A stretch of DNA of 64,000 bases from Pyrrhoderma lamaoense (Eukaryota; Basidiomycota; Agaricomycetes; Hymenochaetales; Hymenochaetaceae): positions 1,302,001-1,366,000 of the forward strand of contig NBAZ01000006.1 of NCBI GenBank assembly GCA_002794735.1, given 5' to 3'. The position numbers and the translations under genes were made by a program. Shown here piece by piece: positions 1-12,056 of the stretch. The notes under the pieces were generated by a model. It was not told the DNA's origin. It did not search any database and saw nothing but the letters and a program-made list of their open reading frames with translations. Positions within the stretch are counted from its first letter, which is position 1, and every line of letters begins with the position of its first letter.

Positions 1-519
1 GGAGGAAGAAAATGGAAGACTGAAGTTCGTCATAATTCGTGAAAGAAAGAATATTGATAATGAAGTCAAATTAATGAATTGCTTTCTTCTGGTGAACTGT
101 GAATACTAAAAATACAGGGAGAAAAAGATGGGGGGGGGGGGGTGGATATATAACTTAAGAGAGGTATATATATATGTGAGTGTGTACAAAAATTGAAAAA
201 GTAAAGATTGATATTGATATTTGAAGATTAGTTTAATATTTTCCGCAAGATCAATAAAAAATTGAAATAAAAGGATTCAGTAAATTTCCGTGATGGTTTG
301 ACATATAATTGGTATGGTTGGTGCTATTAGATTTCATCATGATGTTGGGGGAAAAGATAAAAAAAAAGGCGAGAGAGAAAAAGGTGAATGCAAACGATGA
401 ATAGAACACGAAAAGAAGGTTGTACGAAAAGAACATGAAGTTAACGAATGACAGAGACAACCCCTAATCTCACCCCTCACCTAGGGAAGAAAGGGTTCCT
501 CTCAATATCATCCATCCAT
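1..519. other. non-coding flank with 13-G tract
   Basis: This AT-rich stretch lies downstream of the PLC gene. It holds a run of 13 G at 130-142 followed by TA-dinucleotide-rich sequence (about 145-175). I see no convincing coding potential on either strand. Confidence 0.6.
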
Positions 520-3500
520 TTACGCCTCATGCAGATCAATATGCACGAAAAGCGTTGAGAACAAGTACTGGCTCAGTTGCGAATCATGTAACGGTAAATG
601 CCTATACCCTTGCATCAAACTCCCAACACTAGCACAGTAAACTGCAAGAGGGTCGTTCTCGTCTCCATCTTCGTCACGAACAGCGAACCGGACGAACACT
701 AAGTCTAGTAGCCCTCCTGCTCCTGCTCCCCCTATTCCTGCTCCACCACTATCATTCTCTGATTCGTTTCCACCGGCACCGGGGACGCAAAACGGTAAGC
801 GGATAGATTCTTCCCAGACTGGATTGAAGCCGTTGTTCTTCACTACAGTAGTACGGACGGAGGTTGTGGTGGTATTGGACATAGGTGCCTGTGTTGAGAA
901 AGAAGTCGCAGCAGCTGTTGCTGTTGCTGTCGATGATGCTAGTGATGAAGATGAGGGAGGTAACGAAGAAGGTAGCCTAGATGGTGAAGAAGACGCGGAG
1001 GGATTAGAAGTGATAGCTGAATTTGTCGTCGCCGTCGTAGTACCGGTTGGGAAGGACGGGGTCGCATCTGGGGGAACGTATGGGCATCGTACCCAGTCCG
1101 GCACATAAACCGAAACTTCAACGAAGGGATCCACGACATTCTTACTGTCTATCTCACGCCCTTCACTATCTTTGCGTCGAGGAAGTTGCTGTGCTGAGAT
1201 AATCTATTTCTAGGAGTTAGTACACGTATGCTTGATTTTCTTTGGGAGGGGTAATGAAGAGGAAGAGGAAGGAAAAGGAAAAACTGTAGCAAACTCACTG
1301 TAACGTCCATGTAATACTTTGTAAACTTTGTAAGCGCTTCCTTGCTTGGGTTACGAAGAACTTGGGGTTTCAGGACGTATCCAGCTCGGCCATTACGCTG
1401 GAACATGGAGTGGTTGATCATATACCCTAAGTCTAAGAAAAAGATGTCCCAAATAAGCTTAACCACCCCAGTGTATAAACTCAGGAGTTTGTAAAAAGAG
1501 TGATAAATAACATACCAAACGTTTGCCAATTCAACGCAACCAGTTGAGCACCAGCCGCCCAATACCGATGCGGTTCATAATTACTCGAGTTCAGCCTAAG
1601 TCCATTAGGATATATCCGTACCAAATGTGTCCTGTTATGCTTGACAAGGTCCATCATGCTTTGTTTTAAGACCTTATTTGCAGTACGTTCGCTCAAGGAA
1701 AACATATGTTCAGGGGCGTACGTCTCTTTCTTATTAAACCCACGACATTTGACGCCTACGGTATACACCAGTAAGCCAGCGAGAGCATGACTCATCCTCA
1801 CTTTCTTCGCATCCGTCGCTGGTAAAGTTGCTGCAGATGGAAGAGCAGCTAGTTTTGTAGGTGGACTTGAGGAAGGACTTGTCTGTGTGCCTAATGCATT
1901 TGATGTTGTCTGCGCCCTTCGAAGTGGTGAGGGGACTTCTTTCGTCTGAAGCCGCTCATTAGGTTCTTAGCCTTGCTGATTTCTTGTTTCATCTCTGTTT
2001 GGGAGTGAGTGATGAGATACGTCAAATATGCAAAGTTAAAGTTTACCTTGAAGTGGTTTCTGGATCTCTTCTCTTATTTCTGTAGATTTGAGAATTATGT
2101 TTCAGTCTGTATAGATACCGATAAAGAAAATCAGATCTTACCTTTGACAGCATCGACATTCCTTGCTTTGTCAAGCTCATGCCTTAAGCCTGTCTTGACT
2201 TCATGTACGAATTCAGAGTCACTCGCACTAGTCTCAGTCGAGCTTCCAGTCGAACTCTCTGTATCAACAGAGATAGACTTCTCCTTAAGTCCCTGTTCAG
2301 TGACATATAAGTTTTTGGCCTTCAACAGCACACGGCCCTTCAACTCTTCTGGACTTGGCAAGTGCTCAATGTTCAAACCCTTTGACGGGTCATCTACAGT
2401 GAGACAAGTTGCTGAAGTCGTCGGTGCTGTGACTAGTGCATCTCCGAATACTTCACGCATGATAAAGGCAATGAGATCTTGTTGCACAAGTCCACAGTGT
2501 ACTTCGGCGGAAATAATGATCGGATAAGGGCTTGAGACAAAAGCATATTTAGCGATTGCGACGCAGATGTCACGGAGGGGTACTTTAGATGTCAAGGTTT
2601 TTCCATGATATATCACTGGCTCTGTTTCACCATCATAGATGTCGACTAATTTGTTGTTTAATAATCAGTCATGGAGTGTTGAGAGAGTAAACAAAGCTAT
2701 AAACGACTCACTCTCAACAGAACGGCAACTATGTAGTAGAGCTCGGATATAGCCTTCAATGGTACTATTACCTACGAGCTGATGTCCGACAAGGTAGGTA
2801 TTATGACTACTCGATATATAATATTCGGGAAGGGGCCGTGTCATATCATGATACACCCCCTTGCCTTGGTCTGCGAATGCCGAATTATCTGCAGACATCA
2901 AGAAGGAGGTGAATGCATCTAAGCTCATGACTATCTCAGAAAGAGGTTTCTCCTCAGTTACTTTCAAGGTCTTTGTAGACTCTACTAAGGTAGATATATC
3001 TTGCTTTGACACATCGGTAGCATCGTTATCAGAAATTCCCAATTGGCTAGTAGGCTTCGAATCAGTGACAGTAGTAGCATCACTTGATTGTTCAGGATTC
3101 AAAGGACCGGGGTCAGGTCCGCTGTCTGTTGAAGTTGGGACGGCCGGGGGTGTAGGCGGCAGTACAGAATCCTGTGTTTCTCGAGTATATCTTCTAAATA
3201 AGCTTTCTAACTCTTGATCATCGAGAGTGTACTTGAGAAACAAGTATCAGTATCGTTTCCAGAGGCTCCGAGAGAAAACTGATCCAACCTTTTGATGTTC
3301 ACGCATAAACATTTTGAAAACGTTGAAATCGAAGACGCCATCACCCTGATTTCCCTTCTCAGTTAATTTCTTGTATATCCTTCTGATCTCAGGCCTGTCT
3401 TTCAACAGTTTCACAAAGCGTCTAAAGTCATCAAAGTCCAAGTACCCTCGGAGCTTCGTATCCGCCTGCGTAAATCTCCTCATTAGTTCCTCTCTCGAGA

Positions 3501-5051
3501 ATCCTAGATTTAGCCTCCGGCAAAGGCTAACGACCTCTTCAAACATCAGCTTTTTGTCATTACCCAAGTCCGCACCTCGCCAATATTTTCTCTCCCAGAC
3601 GTTCTGACGAGCTTCAGTGTTGCCGAGTCCAGTCATGAGTTGTTGGCGCACAGCATACAGAGCTCGTAGTGTATGTTCCCAGAGCGAGAAAACTTCAGTT
3701 GTCTCGGCGATGATATGTAATGTCTTGTATCGTCCATCAGCAGTATAGATTATTGTTAACCATTTAGATTCGTATTGAGAGGATAGTTGGAACTGTTCAC
3801 GATAATACCGTACATCGGCCCCTGTACGGATCTCCTTTATGTTCTCGATCGGAACTAAAAATGATCAATAATTGTGGATTCTCATCTTCCACTCTGAGGA
3901 TCATATATGAGAACACTCACTGAGGCCGGATTTCGTCGAATCCCAAAGGATGTATCCTTCATCGGGATCGATCCGAAACAATGTGCTCTTCTTTTTCTTC
4001 GCGGATACTTTTGTCATTACAACACCTTCTTGAAGAAGCCTTGGAACTTTGACATCTTGAATGCCAATGTTTTCTGCCATCTTTTGCTGAGTTTTTGAAA
4101 TGGCTTTGTCACGAGAAGCTATAAGAAAGGAAAGAAGAAAGAAGACTGATCAGATCTGTGCCCAGAATTCGCTCATGGAAAACACGCATGTAATCAGGAT
4201 TCTGCACCCTCCTCCACAAATATTTACTACATTTACTACTCACCTTCACAGATGTCTGAAGATAGCGATCTTGCCCCGTTTCTTTGCTGATTAGTACGAC
4301 TTGAAGATGGCGAATGTGTTACTGGTAGCTGTAGCCGTACTCCACTCGCATCTACATTCACGCCCGAGATCGGGACAAGCCGCCCCTGGCTATCAGAAAA
4401 GGACCGAGAATGTTTACTGCCGCTGCCGTTGCTCCTAACATTACTGCCATCGCTTCTGCTGCTGCTGCTGCTGCCGACGCTCCTGCCATTGCCATTACTA
4501 GTGCCTCCAAGGCCACGAGCGCTCCGTGCAGAAATGCTGCGTTTAATAGCACGCCCGGAGCTTTTCCCTGCTTCGCTGATTTTACGCCTCAATGACGCTC
4601 CAAGATTCCATTGACGACCATTACTCGCCACAGTAGCATTAGTAGCTTTTGTAGTAGCTGACTTACCATCCCTACTCAACATCTCTCGTTCTCCTTGTTG
4701 TTCATACACCATATGAACAACTTCATTATCAATCATATCCTTCTTATTTCCATCCGACGTTATATTTGGTAGCAATGACGAGCTTCCACCACTGGGGCTT
4801 CCAGTACCAGCGCTGATACTAATCCTTCGTTTTAGCGTGGCTTCAGCCTCAGCCTCGGCGCGCACAAGAATCTCGTGAATTCCTGCACTCGAAGGTGTAC
4901 CGGCTGCACTTAGGATGTTTTGCGCTCGTTTCAGCGTCGGTTGGAATGTCAGTTCAAGAGACTGTTGGCGCGCTGCGGCATTTGACGCTGCTGCTATTTC
5001 AGTCGTCGATGTTGATGCTGCTGATGTCGGTGACTGTCCATGTGGTGTCAT
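520..5051 (-). CDS. PLC1: phosphoinositide-specific phospholipase C
   Basis: This enzyme hydrolyses PIP2 to IP3 and diacylglycerol at the membrane. From the N-terminus (ATG at 5049-5051) it has about 270 residues of Ser/Arg-rich disordered sequence. A PH-type segment follows (about 4118-3650, ending near LWEHTLRALYAVRQQL), then EF-hand-like sequence (3650-3250). The PLC-X half begins at 2830 with YYISSSHNTYL and VGHQLVGNSTIEGY, and continues from 2616 with ISAEVHCG. An acidic/Ser linker leads to the Y half (1800-1300, NSSNYEPHRYW, ALNWQTF, GRAGYVLKP). The C2 domain (1180-520) carries a long Ser/Thr insert. At least six introns are visible, and the EF/X intron near 3242-3286 has a clean TACTGAT branch site. 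The frame jumps by one base in the X-Y linker at a GGGG run (1931-1934), which looks like a base-calling deletion. The family assignment is certain; the start is likely. Confidence 0.93.
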
Positions 5052-5767
5052 GATCACCTTCAGTATAGTCCCGAGACCAGGGACAAGAGTAGGATTATGA
5101 TTGTTGTGATGCTAAGGAATGAGAGAGTAGTTGGGGTGGACGTCGTGTGGTGTCTATGCTTTTGTGCCTCTTAGCCGTGAGGTACGTGAGCTATCTGCTG
5201 CTAGCCAAGGTTTCCGTCAAAGTAAGGTTAATATATGATTGATGCAGAAGTGTTTGGTTTCCATCTGTGAAATAGGATAGAGCAAGCCAACAAACAAGTT
5301 GCTAATTGTGAAACGCTAATTTATTTTGTATCAAGAAAGGCGAGTCTGATTTACGACTAATAATTTGTTAGAACTAGTAGAGATAGCCGAGTTCAGCATC
5401 ATTAAACATTAACATTTTGGTGTAATATCCTATAAACGGCCTTTATTCTCTTCCGTCGGCAATGCTGGATCGCCGGTGATGAAAGTTTATCTAGTTCTGT
5501 GTAGACGTGACTCGACATTGCTCAGGCTTGCCATCAAACACGTTTGTTCAATGTGCGCTCTCAATAGATGTACTTGACGAACTGAACTTAGTCTTACGCC
5601 TCGAGGAACTCGGGCGATCCGACATTGAAATCGATCTTCTGTCTTCTCTCTTGAAGCGACCTTCCGATACTTGCATTGATCCGGTAGCCAAACTAGTAAT
5701 GGGAAAACAAAAGTATATAGTACAATACAAGCGTCTCTCAAAAGACATAAGGTTTATGTATAGATGA
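5052..5767. other. PLC promoter side / DUF2461 3' side
   Basis: This 716-bp spacer separates two minus-strand genes. It should hold the PLC promoter and 5' UTR near 5050-5400 and the 3' UTR of the DUF2461 gene next to 5767. The open frames in 5487-5805 overlap one another on both strands and have no recognisable product. No further gene is supported. Confidence 0.5.
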
Positions 5768-7833
5768 CTACTCCTCTTCCCGTTCCTCGGATTCTTCGTC
5801 ATCATCGTTCATCTCAGGACTGATCGTCATTAGTTCATTGAGACTGATACGTAAAGATTTTATCAAACTTGGTCTCCTGGAGTAGGACTAGAGTAAGTGG
5901 AGGAAAAGCAACGTACGTATGGACAAAAGGCCGAGCAATTGAAACAACTCGCTTGACCTCCTCCTTGAAATCGGGGTCGAGCACCTCTTTATCCTCAAAA
6001 CTGCGAAAAAAAGGGGAGGTAGAGATCGGTTTTAATACCAGGATCAAGAGAGTAGAGCTTACTAATGTACAACCGCATACGAACGGCACTTCAGCAAATC
6101 GATATCTCTAGAGTCCCACATGAAAGACATCAAACAATGGTGTTATGATTTCAAACTGGCCCTGTAGATTGATAGTTTACTCACTTATGTGTCTTGTCCA
6201 CCCCCTTGGGTGCCACTTTCAATTCATCCTCTGCCCCAAATACATTCTGTCGTTTACCCTTTGGATGTGGCTCTGCCTTCCCAAACAGCTCTACGAAGTC
6301 AGGAGCACTAATAGTCTGCCGAAGGCGCCTTGACGAATGGAGAAGATTATTTCTACATATATATTCGCCCACACGTAAATTAATGATGATAAAACATAAT
6401 GATGTATTCAACGTACCGTATGGTTTGTAATTCATTCTTCCCTGGGCACCAGGTTCCAGCTGCAAAAAGACTTCCTCCAGGCTTGACTACACCATTTTTT
6501 TGTATATAAAGTATACGAAAATCCTTAAGACAAACTAGTAATACTATATAACAAAGAAAGGATACACTCACTCATTCTATCAACCCCGACGTTAGTGTAC
6601 GATTGAAATACAAGTAGTACAATGTAGCCCGATATTGGTAGCGAAAATAGAAACTCACAAGTGATCTATTGGGTAAGGTAGATAAGGATGAGGTATTGAG
6701 AATCAATCTAGATAGCTTAGCCACTTACATCCAGCAAAAATCCCCTTTCTCCCACTCCTCGAAAAGCTCGCAGAGAAGTTAGTCTTATAGGGAGTCTTAT
6801 CATTACTGAACCTGATGTCACGATATATGCGATGCACAACGTCATTTGGGGTAGTACTGGTATGTGTTCATCTGCTTCGGTAAGAAGGGGGGTGAACTCT
6901 TCGATAAAATCCTTCCATTCTTTCTCTGCTTGACGATATACCGGCTCTACAGAGTTTGAAGGCGGGAGGACAGAAGAAGAAAGGTATCAAGGCGGGTACT
7001 AAGAATAAAGCCGTAACATACACATGAATTATATCCGACTAACCATGCAACTTGAACCTATATCAAGTAAGAGAAGGTCAAAGAATGCTTGACACAATGA
7101 TAAGTATAAGGTAACCAACCAAGTACGATCATTGCAGCTTGGGTCTTTTAGTTGTGTCAGGAAGTTAAATGTGTTCTGAGATATCTGACCCGGAGGAACT
7201 GAGAGAAATATTATACACGCATTATTATTCATTATTATACAGCAATCAGACAAGAAGATATAAAGAAATAAACATGCCTCTGCCAGTTTTTGGAGCTTGA
7301 ACAACCGAGCCAACAATCTCTTGCCCATCATTTAATTCATCTTCCTCACTATCATCCAAGTCTAATTTACTCCTCTTCGCTTTCTTACTTTTTTTTGACA
7401 CAGTAGAATTCTTCTTTTTGGACTGAGGAGTAGATCCCTGTCGCTTCCGTTTCTTGCTGCTCACGTTATCGTCTTCATCCAGAGCATCACTATCCACAAA
7501 CTCTTCTCCATCGGATTCGTGCTCAGACTCAGACTCGTCATGGGTATCATTGTATATCTCTTGTGTTTCCTCAAGATCACTATTACCACTATCGCCATAG
7601 TTGGATTCGCTTTTTCTTTTCCTTTGCCGAACGACTTGTCTCTTCGTTACTTGAGAACTTTTAGACTTGACGTCATTAGCAACGCCTCGCCTTCCTCTAG
7701 CCTTCCCTTCCTCACCCCTACTCCCTTTTCCTCTCACCCCGGACTTCAAATTTCCTCTTTCTTCATGTTCCGATGCATACGTATCTTTCTCTTCCTTTAC
7801 TGACTTTGTCCTTGTTCTGGTTTGACGCGCCAT
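5768..7833 (-). CDS. DUF2461 (TIGR02453-type) protein
   Basis: This is a conserved fungal/bacterial family of unknown biochemical function. The first exon (7833-7278) encodes a very acidic/basic low-complexity N-terminus with KKRKR-type nuclear-localisation-like clusters. The conserved domain starts in exon 2 with GQISQNTFNFLTQL and DPSCNDRTW. Later exons give KPGG then GTWCPGKNEL (6500-6440), ISAPDFVELFG (6330-6280) and a Glu/Asp-rich C-terminus ending EEREEE with the stop at 5768-5770. The domain fragments follow the order expected of the family. Intron 1 (7277-7199) appears to use a GC donor: the G left by exon 1 plus TT from exon 2 restores the codon, while the nearby GT donor breaks the frame. 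It shares a 673-bp divergent promoter region with SOF1. The domain call is firm; exon edges between 7150 and 5800 are approximate. Confidence 0.82.
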
Positions 7834-8506
7834 TGGTTACTGTAATTCTGCCTTACCTGGACAGGCCGTTCAAGCAATTTTTTGCTGAGTAGTTCCAGTT
7901 GAGGTAGACAGAGGTAGTAGTTTATCTCAAAAAGCAAGGGTGCAAAGAGGTATGAAGTTATGTAGTGGTGACTGTGCGCGTTGTTGAATTCAGTCTCCCA
8001 GCACTAATTGAAATAGCGCCGCTAAACTCGTGATACACGTGACGGTTTTGGTGCCAATTGAGACAGTACTTACAAAAGTATTGACAAAAGAAAAAATACG
8101 AGTTTTTGTTTAATTTCTGACCCGATCAACAAGTCTGTGGGTCTGAAGGTTCTCAATTCTATAACACTAGTACTGCCTTATCCTATTGATCTAATAATTT
8201 GTGTAATTTCAAAAAATAATAAACCTCTAACAAATCCATGGGAAACTTAAGATTAGTAACACAAAATGATAGAAGGTGTGACAATATGCGTCACAATTCA
8301 GGTACAAGATAACATTTTATTTTCATAAATGGTAATCATTATTTTTGGACAAAAAAATGTTACTTCCTTAACTTTTTGATACCCATTGCAGACCTCATTG
8401 TTGCATGCGTCAACTTCGATACAATAATTCCTATCTAAATTCATTAGCCTGGATCGAAAACATATCTTGATTCTATTATACTGGGACGAAGGAGAAGTCG
8501 GTCATC
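7834..8506. promoter_or_regulatory. divergent promoter region DUF2461/SOF1
   Basis: This 673-bp AT-rich spacer separates the start codons of two divergent genes, so both promoters must lie here. I see no clear TATA element or repeat that I could assign to either gene. Confidence 0.5.
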
Positions 8507-10281
8507 ATGGTATGTTTTAATAACTCCTTCCGTATACATCTATCCTTATACAATTATCAACTCATTATCTTGCACAAATACACTTATTCGTACTCAATAC
8601 AGAAAATAAAAGTACTTCAACACAACCCGACTGAACACCTCCCTACCCGCCGAGGCGACCCAATGCCGACGTCTCGGAACCTCGACCCAGTCATGCATCC
8701 ATTTGCTCGCGCTCGGGAACGCATGCGTGCCCTCAACGCCGCCAAAATCGAGAGAATGTTCTCACAGCCATTTGTTGGAAGTTTAGATGGACATATAGAT
8801 GCTGTCGAAGTACTTTCGAAGAAACCAGGAGTGCTTGGTGTCGTTGCGAGTGCTAGTTGGGATGGAGGTATGTTTTGTTCGTTGAAAACCCTTTCGCAGC
8901 ATTGATTTTGTCCCTTCCTACCCTTCGCCGTTACTTATCGAAATTGCTAAATATCTAATACATGTCTTAAACTTATAGAGGTCATTGTACATGACATCCC
9001 TCAAAGACGACTTTAGTCAAGCTTCCTGGTGCTCACAAAGGGAAGGTCACTGGTCTGTGCTGGTCTGAAGGCGATAGGCTGCTAAGCTGTGGTGTTGATC
9101 GAACAGTCAAGCTCTGGGATACGAGGACCGAGCTTGAGGGTAATGGTGAAGCTGAGGGTAGTGGAGATATGGAAGTGGTTGGTGCTGGTCCCTCAGAAGT
9201 GAGTTTCCAGTAAACTATGTCTTAGTCTCGTAACAATTCACACACTTCACTCTCAGACTAGAAAGCCTTTAAGTATCTTTCCCGCAAAACATGCCTTCAA
9301 GTATGTCTATATCACTTTCATAGGTTATATGCCATACTAAAGAAAAACAAACTATAAAGCTCTATAGATCATCATAGGACAGACCCAATTTTTGCCACTG
9401 CTTCAAGTATAGTACAAATATGGGACGAAACAAAGTAAGCGCCACTTCAATACTAAGACGCTATTTTCACTAATTTTATCTAATATGAAAAGAAATACAC
9501 CGATATCCGACCTTACACACTCTACTTCAACTGAGACGATATCCTCAATTCGTTTTAACCTATCTGAATCATCTATTCTGGCTTCTGTTGGATCAGATCG
9601 TACATTCACGCTTTACGATATCCGAACGGGCAAAGCAGAACGACGAGTTATAACTCAGTTTAGGTCGAATGCACTTTCTTGGTGCCCAACGTTCCCAACT
9701 TCGATCTTACTTGCATCTGAGGACCATAACCTGTATACGTTTGATATTCGTTCACTTGACACCCCAACGCAGATCTACAAAGCCCATGTAGCGGCGGTCG
9801 TCTCATGTGATTGGTCCCCGACTGGGACAGAGTTCGTTTCTGGGGATGGGATCGTACTATTCGAATTTGGAAAGAAGGTGTAGGGCACGGGCCAGAGGTA
9901 TATCATACGAAACGGATGCAACGGCTGACGAGTACGGTTTTCACGAATGACGGGCGATTTATATTGAGTGGGTCGGACGACGGGAACGTGAGGATCTGGA
10001 AAGCACGTGCGAATGAGAAATTGGGTATTGTTAATTCTCGGGAGAAAGCAGCAATGGAGTATCGGGACAGTCTACGTGAACGATGGAAGACCGATGAAGA
10101 GATCGGAAGGATTGAGAGGAGGAGAAGGTTGCCGAAGTCTGTGTATAAGGCTGCTCAGCTCAAGCATACGGTATCAGAGGCAGAGAGGGTAAAGGAGGAG
10201 AGGAGAAGGAAGCACACAAGGGCGGGGGAGAGCAAGCCCAAGGCCGAGAAGAAGAGAGTAGTACTCGACGAGCAAAAGTAA
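8507..10281 (+). CDS. SOF1: SOF1/DCAF13 WD-repeat U3 snoRNP protein
   Basis: In yeast, Sof1 is an essential WD40 component of the U3 snoRNP/SSU processome, needed for 18S rRNA maturation in the nucleolus. The coding start is an isolated ATG exon (8507-8509). A clean GT-AG intron (8510-8602) then leads to KIKVLQHNPTEHL, the typical Sof1 N-terminus (MKxKxLxRNP). HPFARARERMRALNA and FVGSLDGHIDAV match the family opening. WD blades follow, with VDRTVKLWD (9090s), SDDGNVRIWK (near 9985) and the Sof1 C-terminal block RRRLPKSVYKAAQ. Two one-base frame breaks occur, near 9008-9012 (before LVKLPGAHKGKV) and at GGGG 9842-9845 (within SGGWDRTIRIW). Adding one base at each restores the conserved frame. 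Loss of an essential single-copy gene is unlikely, so I treat these as sequence errors. Confidence 0.93.
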
Positions 10282-10496
10282 TACAATCAAGACTTAGACT
10301 TGTACTAATTGTTTGTAATTGTAATAGTAACATTCACTAATTATCATTGATTTGTAATCTGTATCTGTAATCGAATTGTTGTACTCATAACGTCGATTAG
10401 GGCCGGCAATCTCTTTACCATCCAATAGTCCAACCCGGAATAGAGCATTACAAAAAGGATTCGCCATCTCTCAATTACACCCAACCTGACATCATC

Positions 10497-11149
10497 ATGG
10501 CAAGTCAACTTGGATCGTCTTCGCTCTGCTTGCTGACGGTGTCTACTCTATGAATAGGGAGGCGGTGGACAATATCCATACCCAAAGGAAGTTTGGTCTC
10601 CAGCTGGTACGTACAACACGCAGTTTCACCTCCTTCTCCGACCTACATAACTCATCTAAAACTGCTGTAACTCAATGTTTGACTTGGCTTGCGAATGAAA
10701 TCTCAAAAAAAAAAATTCTCTCATGAAGGTGGATGGTGGACCCGCCCATCCAACTGGAAGAGCAACACGGCCGTTGCATTTGGCGGAATTTTACTCACCG
10801 TGTACGCTACTTGGCAACTCAGTGCATCCAGAGAGGTACGGTTAAAGCAATCTTAAAATCATTATTATAACATAATTAACCTTCATCAACATATTGCTTG
10901 CTTTGCTCTCTCCTATTCTGGCTGCTTCTCAATTCTCTCACCGAACGCATCTTCACGTCTCGTCTGTAGGTGAGGCACGTTGCCCCAAGTAAACCTATCC
11001 CATCTATGTTGGTTCGTCCCTTTCCTTTACACGACACGTTTTGCATCTTGGCTGAAATCTTTCCCCTCCTCTATCAATATTGGTCTGCTTGAACTTGCAA
11101 GTGGGCGAAGCAATATGAACAACAGCGGCAAGAATTAGTAGACCAATAA
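10497..11149 (+). CDS. small single-pass membrane protein (82 aa)
   Basis: Five exons (10497-10499, 10558-10606, 10729-10835, 10970-11011, 11102-11149) join in frame to an 82-residue protein. It opens with M-GGGGQYPYPKEVWSPAGG, continues WWTRPSNWKSNTAV, then has one hydrophobic segment (AFGGILLTVYATW, about residues 37-49) and a charged tail ending QQRQELVDQ. The exon joins are supported by the smooth reading. The first exon is only the ATG, and intron 1 (10500-10557) begins GCAAGT, the canonical GC-AG donor. I believe I have seen this Gly/Tyr/Pro opening in small fungal proteins suspected to be mitochondrial, but I cannot name the family. A role in an inner-membrane complex is a guess. The gene is too small and too split to show as a single reading frame. 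Confidence 0.75.
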
Positions 11150-11500
11150 GCTACGGCTCGGTACCTGATACCAGTCTCATGTTCTAGAACAGTTAGAGCG
11201 ACGAGTAAAGGCATTAGCTGATTTCACTCAATTTTATCAAATGACATTCTTGCACACCAATCTTCACATCGTATTTTTTTGTGCACAATAACGCACATTA
11301 AAACTAAGATCAACACGGTTTTCTCTGGGCTGAATACAGAAAGTTATTTTTTCTTCTCGGGATATAAATTTTCGAGAAAAAGGTTAATTTCCTTGGTAAT
11401 TGCAAGCTATCGTATGTATACATAGTTTTAAGGTGTGCACTAAATATTCCTATCTGATACTCTCAAATTGGAAGAAGAGGAAATTCCATCTTTTGTTTAA

Positions 11501-11923
11501 CTATTCACGGGCCTTTACGTTTTTGATAACTCTTGTACCTTGACTTCGGGAATTCTTTTTTCCCGAAGGAGGTTGTGGGTGGCCGCCTTTAGGATAATGT
11601 TTGTTAATTACTGTGGGGTTGCCAAGGGAAGGTATCGGGTTAGTAACTGGATGTTTAATAAAGATAATGATAGCAAGGTACAACTGGGAAGGTAGGGAAG
11701 ACAGGACTGGGAACGGTTACTAACAAAACTTGTCATTGGTATTTTCTTGGTTGTCTTCGGCGTTGAGTTGTTTCGTGAGTACCTTGTTTTGCGCCTTATA
11801 TATTTTAATGGTTGTGATATATGAATGTATTGGTAAGGTGGTCGAGTAGATGATTGTGTCAGTAAGTGGACGGAAGGAAAGCATGGATGAAGTTTTGATA
11901 CTCACACTTGGATTTAAGCTCAT
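11501..11923 (-). CDS. candidate small spliced gene, unknown
   Basis: A TATAAAAG element on the minus strand (12049-12056) lies about 125 bp upstream of an ATG at 11921-11923. The ATG is followed after six codons by a strong GTGAGT donor. A possible splice to a small exon (near 11800-11789) and then to the last exon (from about 11683) would give a roughly 70-residue peptide with a short hydrophobic stretch LYLAIIIFI and a basic Gly/Pro/Lys tail ending NVKARE. Exon choices are not unique and no homology is recognised. The promoter and donor motifs are seen; the gene is inferred. Confidence 0.25.
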
Positions 11924-12048
11924 TGTGTATTTGTGAGTTTAGTCTAGTATGAGTAGAAGTGAATAGTAGATGGAATAAGTTTGAAGCTCTGTGTCTTCAA
12001 CTGACTTATGGACTAGACTGAGAGTAACATGTAGGTGGATACTCCCTG

Positions 12049-12056
12049 CTTTTATA
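12049..12056 (-). promoter_or_regulatory. TATA box upstream of 11923 candidate gene
   Basis: The minus strand reads TATAAAAG here in otherwise ordinary sequence. The spacing to the ATG at 11923 allows a 5' UTR of about 100 nt. Function is inferred from the motif only. Confidence 0.3.

Noticed and set aside
3230..3310. Frameshift between EF-hand and X domain of PLC
   Set aside because: Explained by a GT-AG intron of about 60 nt with a TACTGAT branch site that joins EHQK to YTLDDQE in frame.
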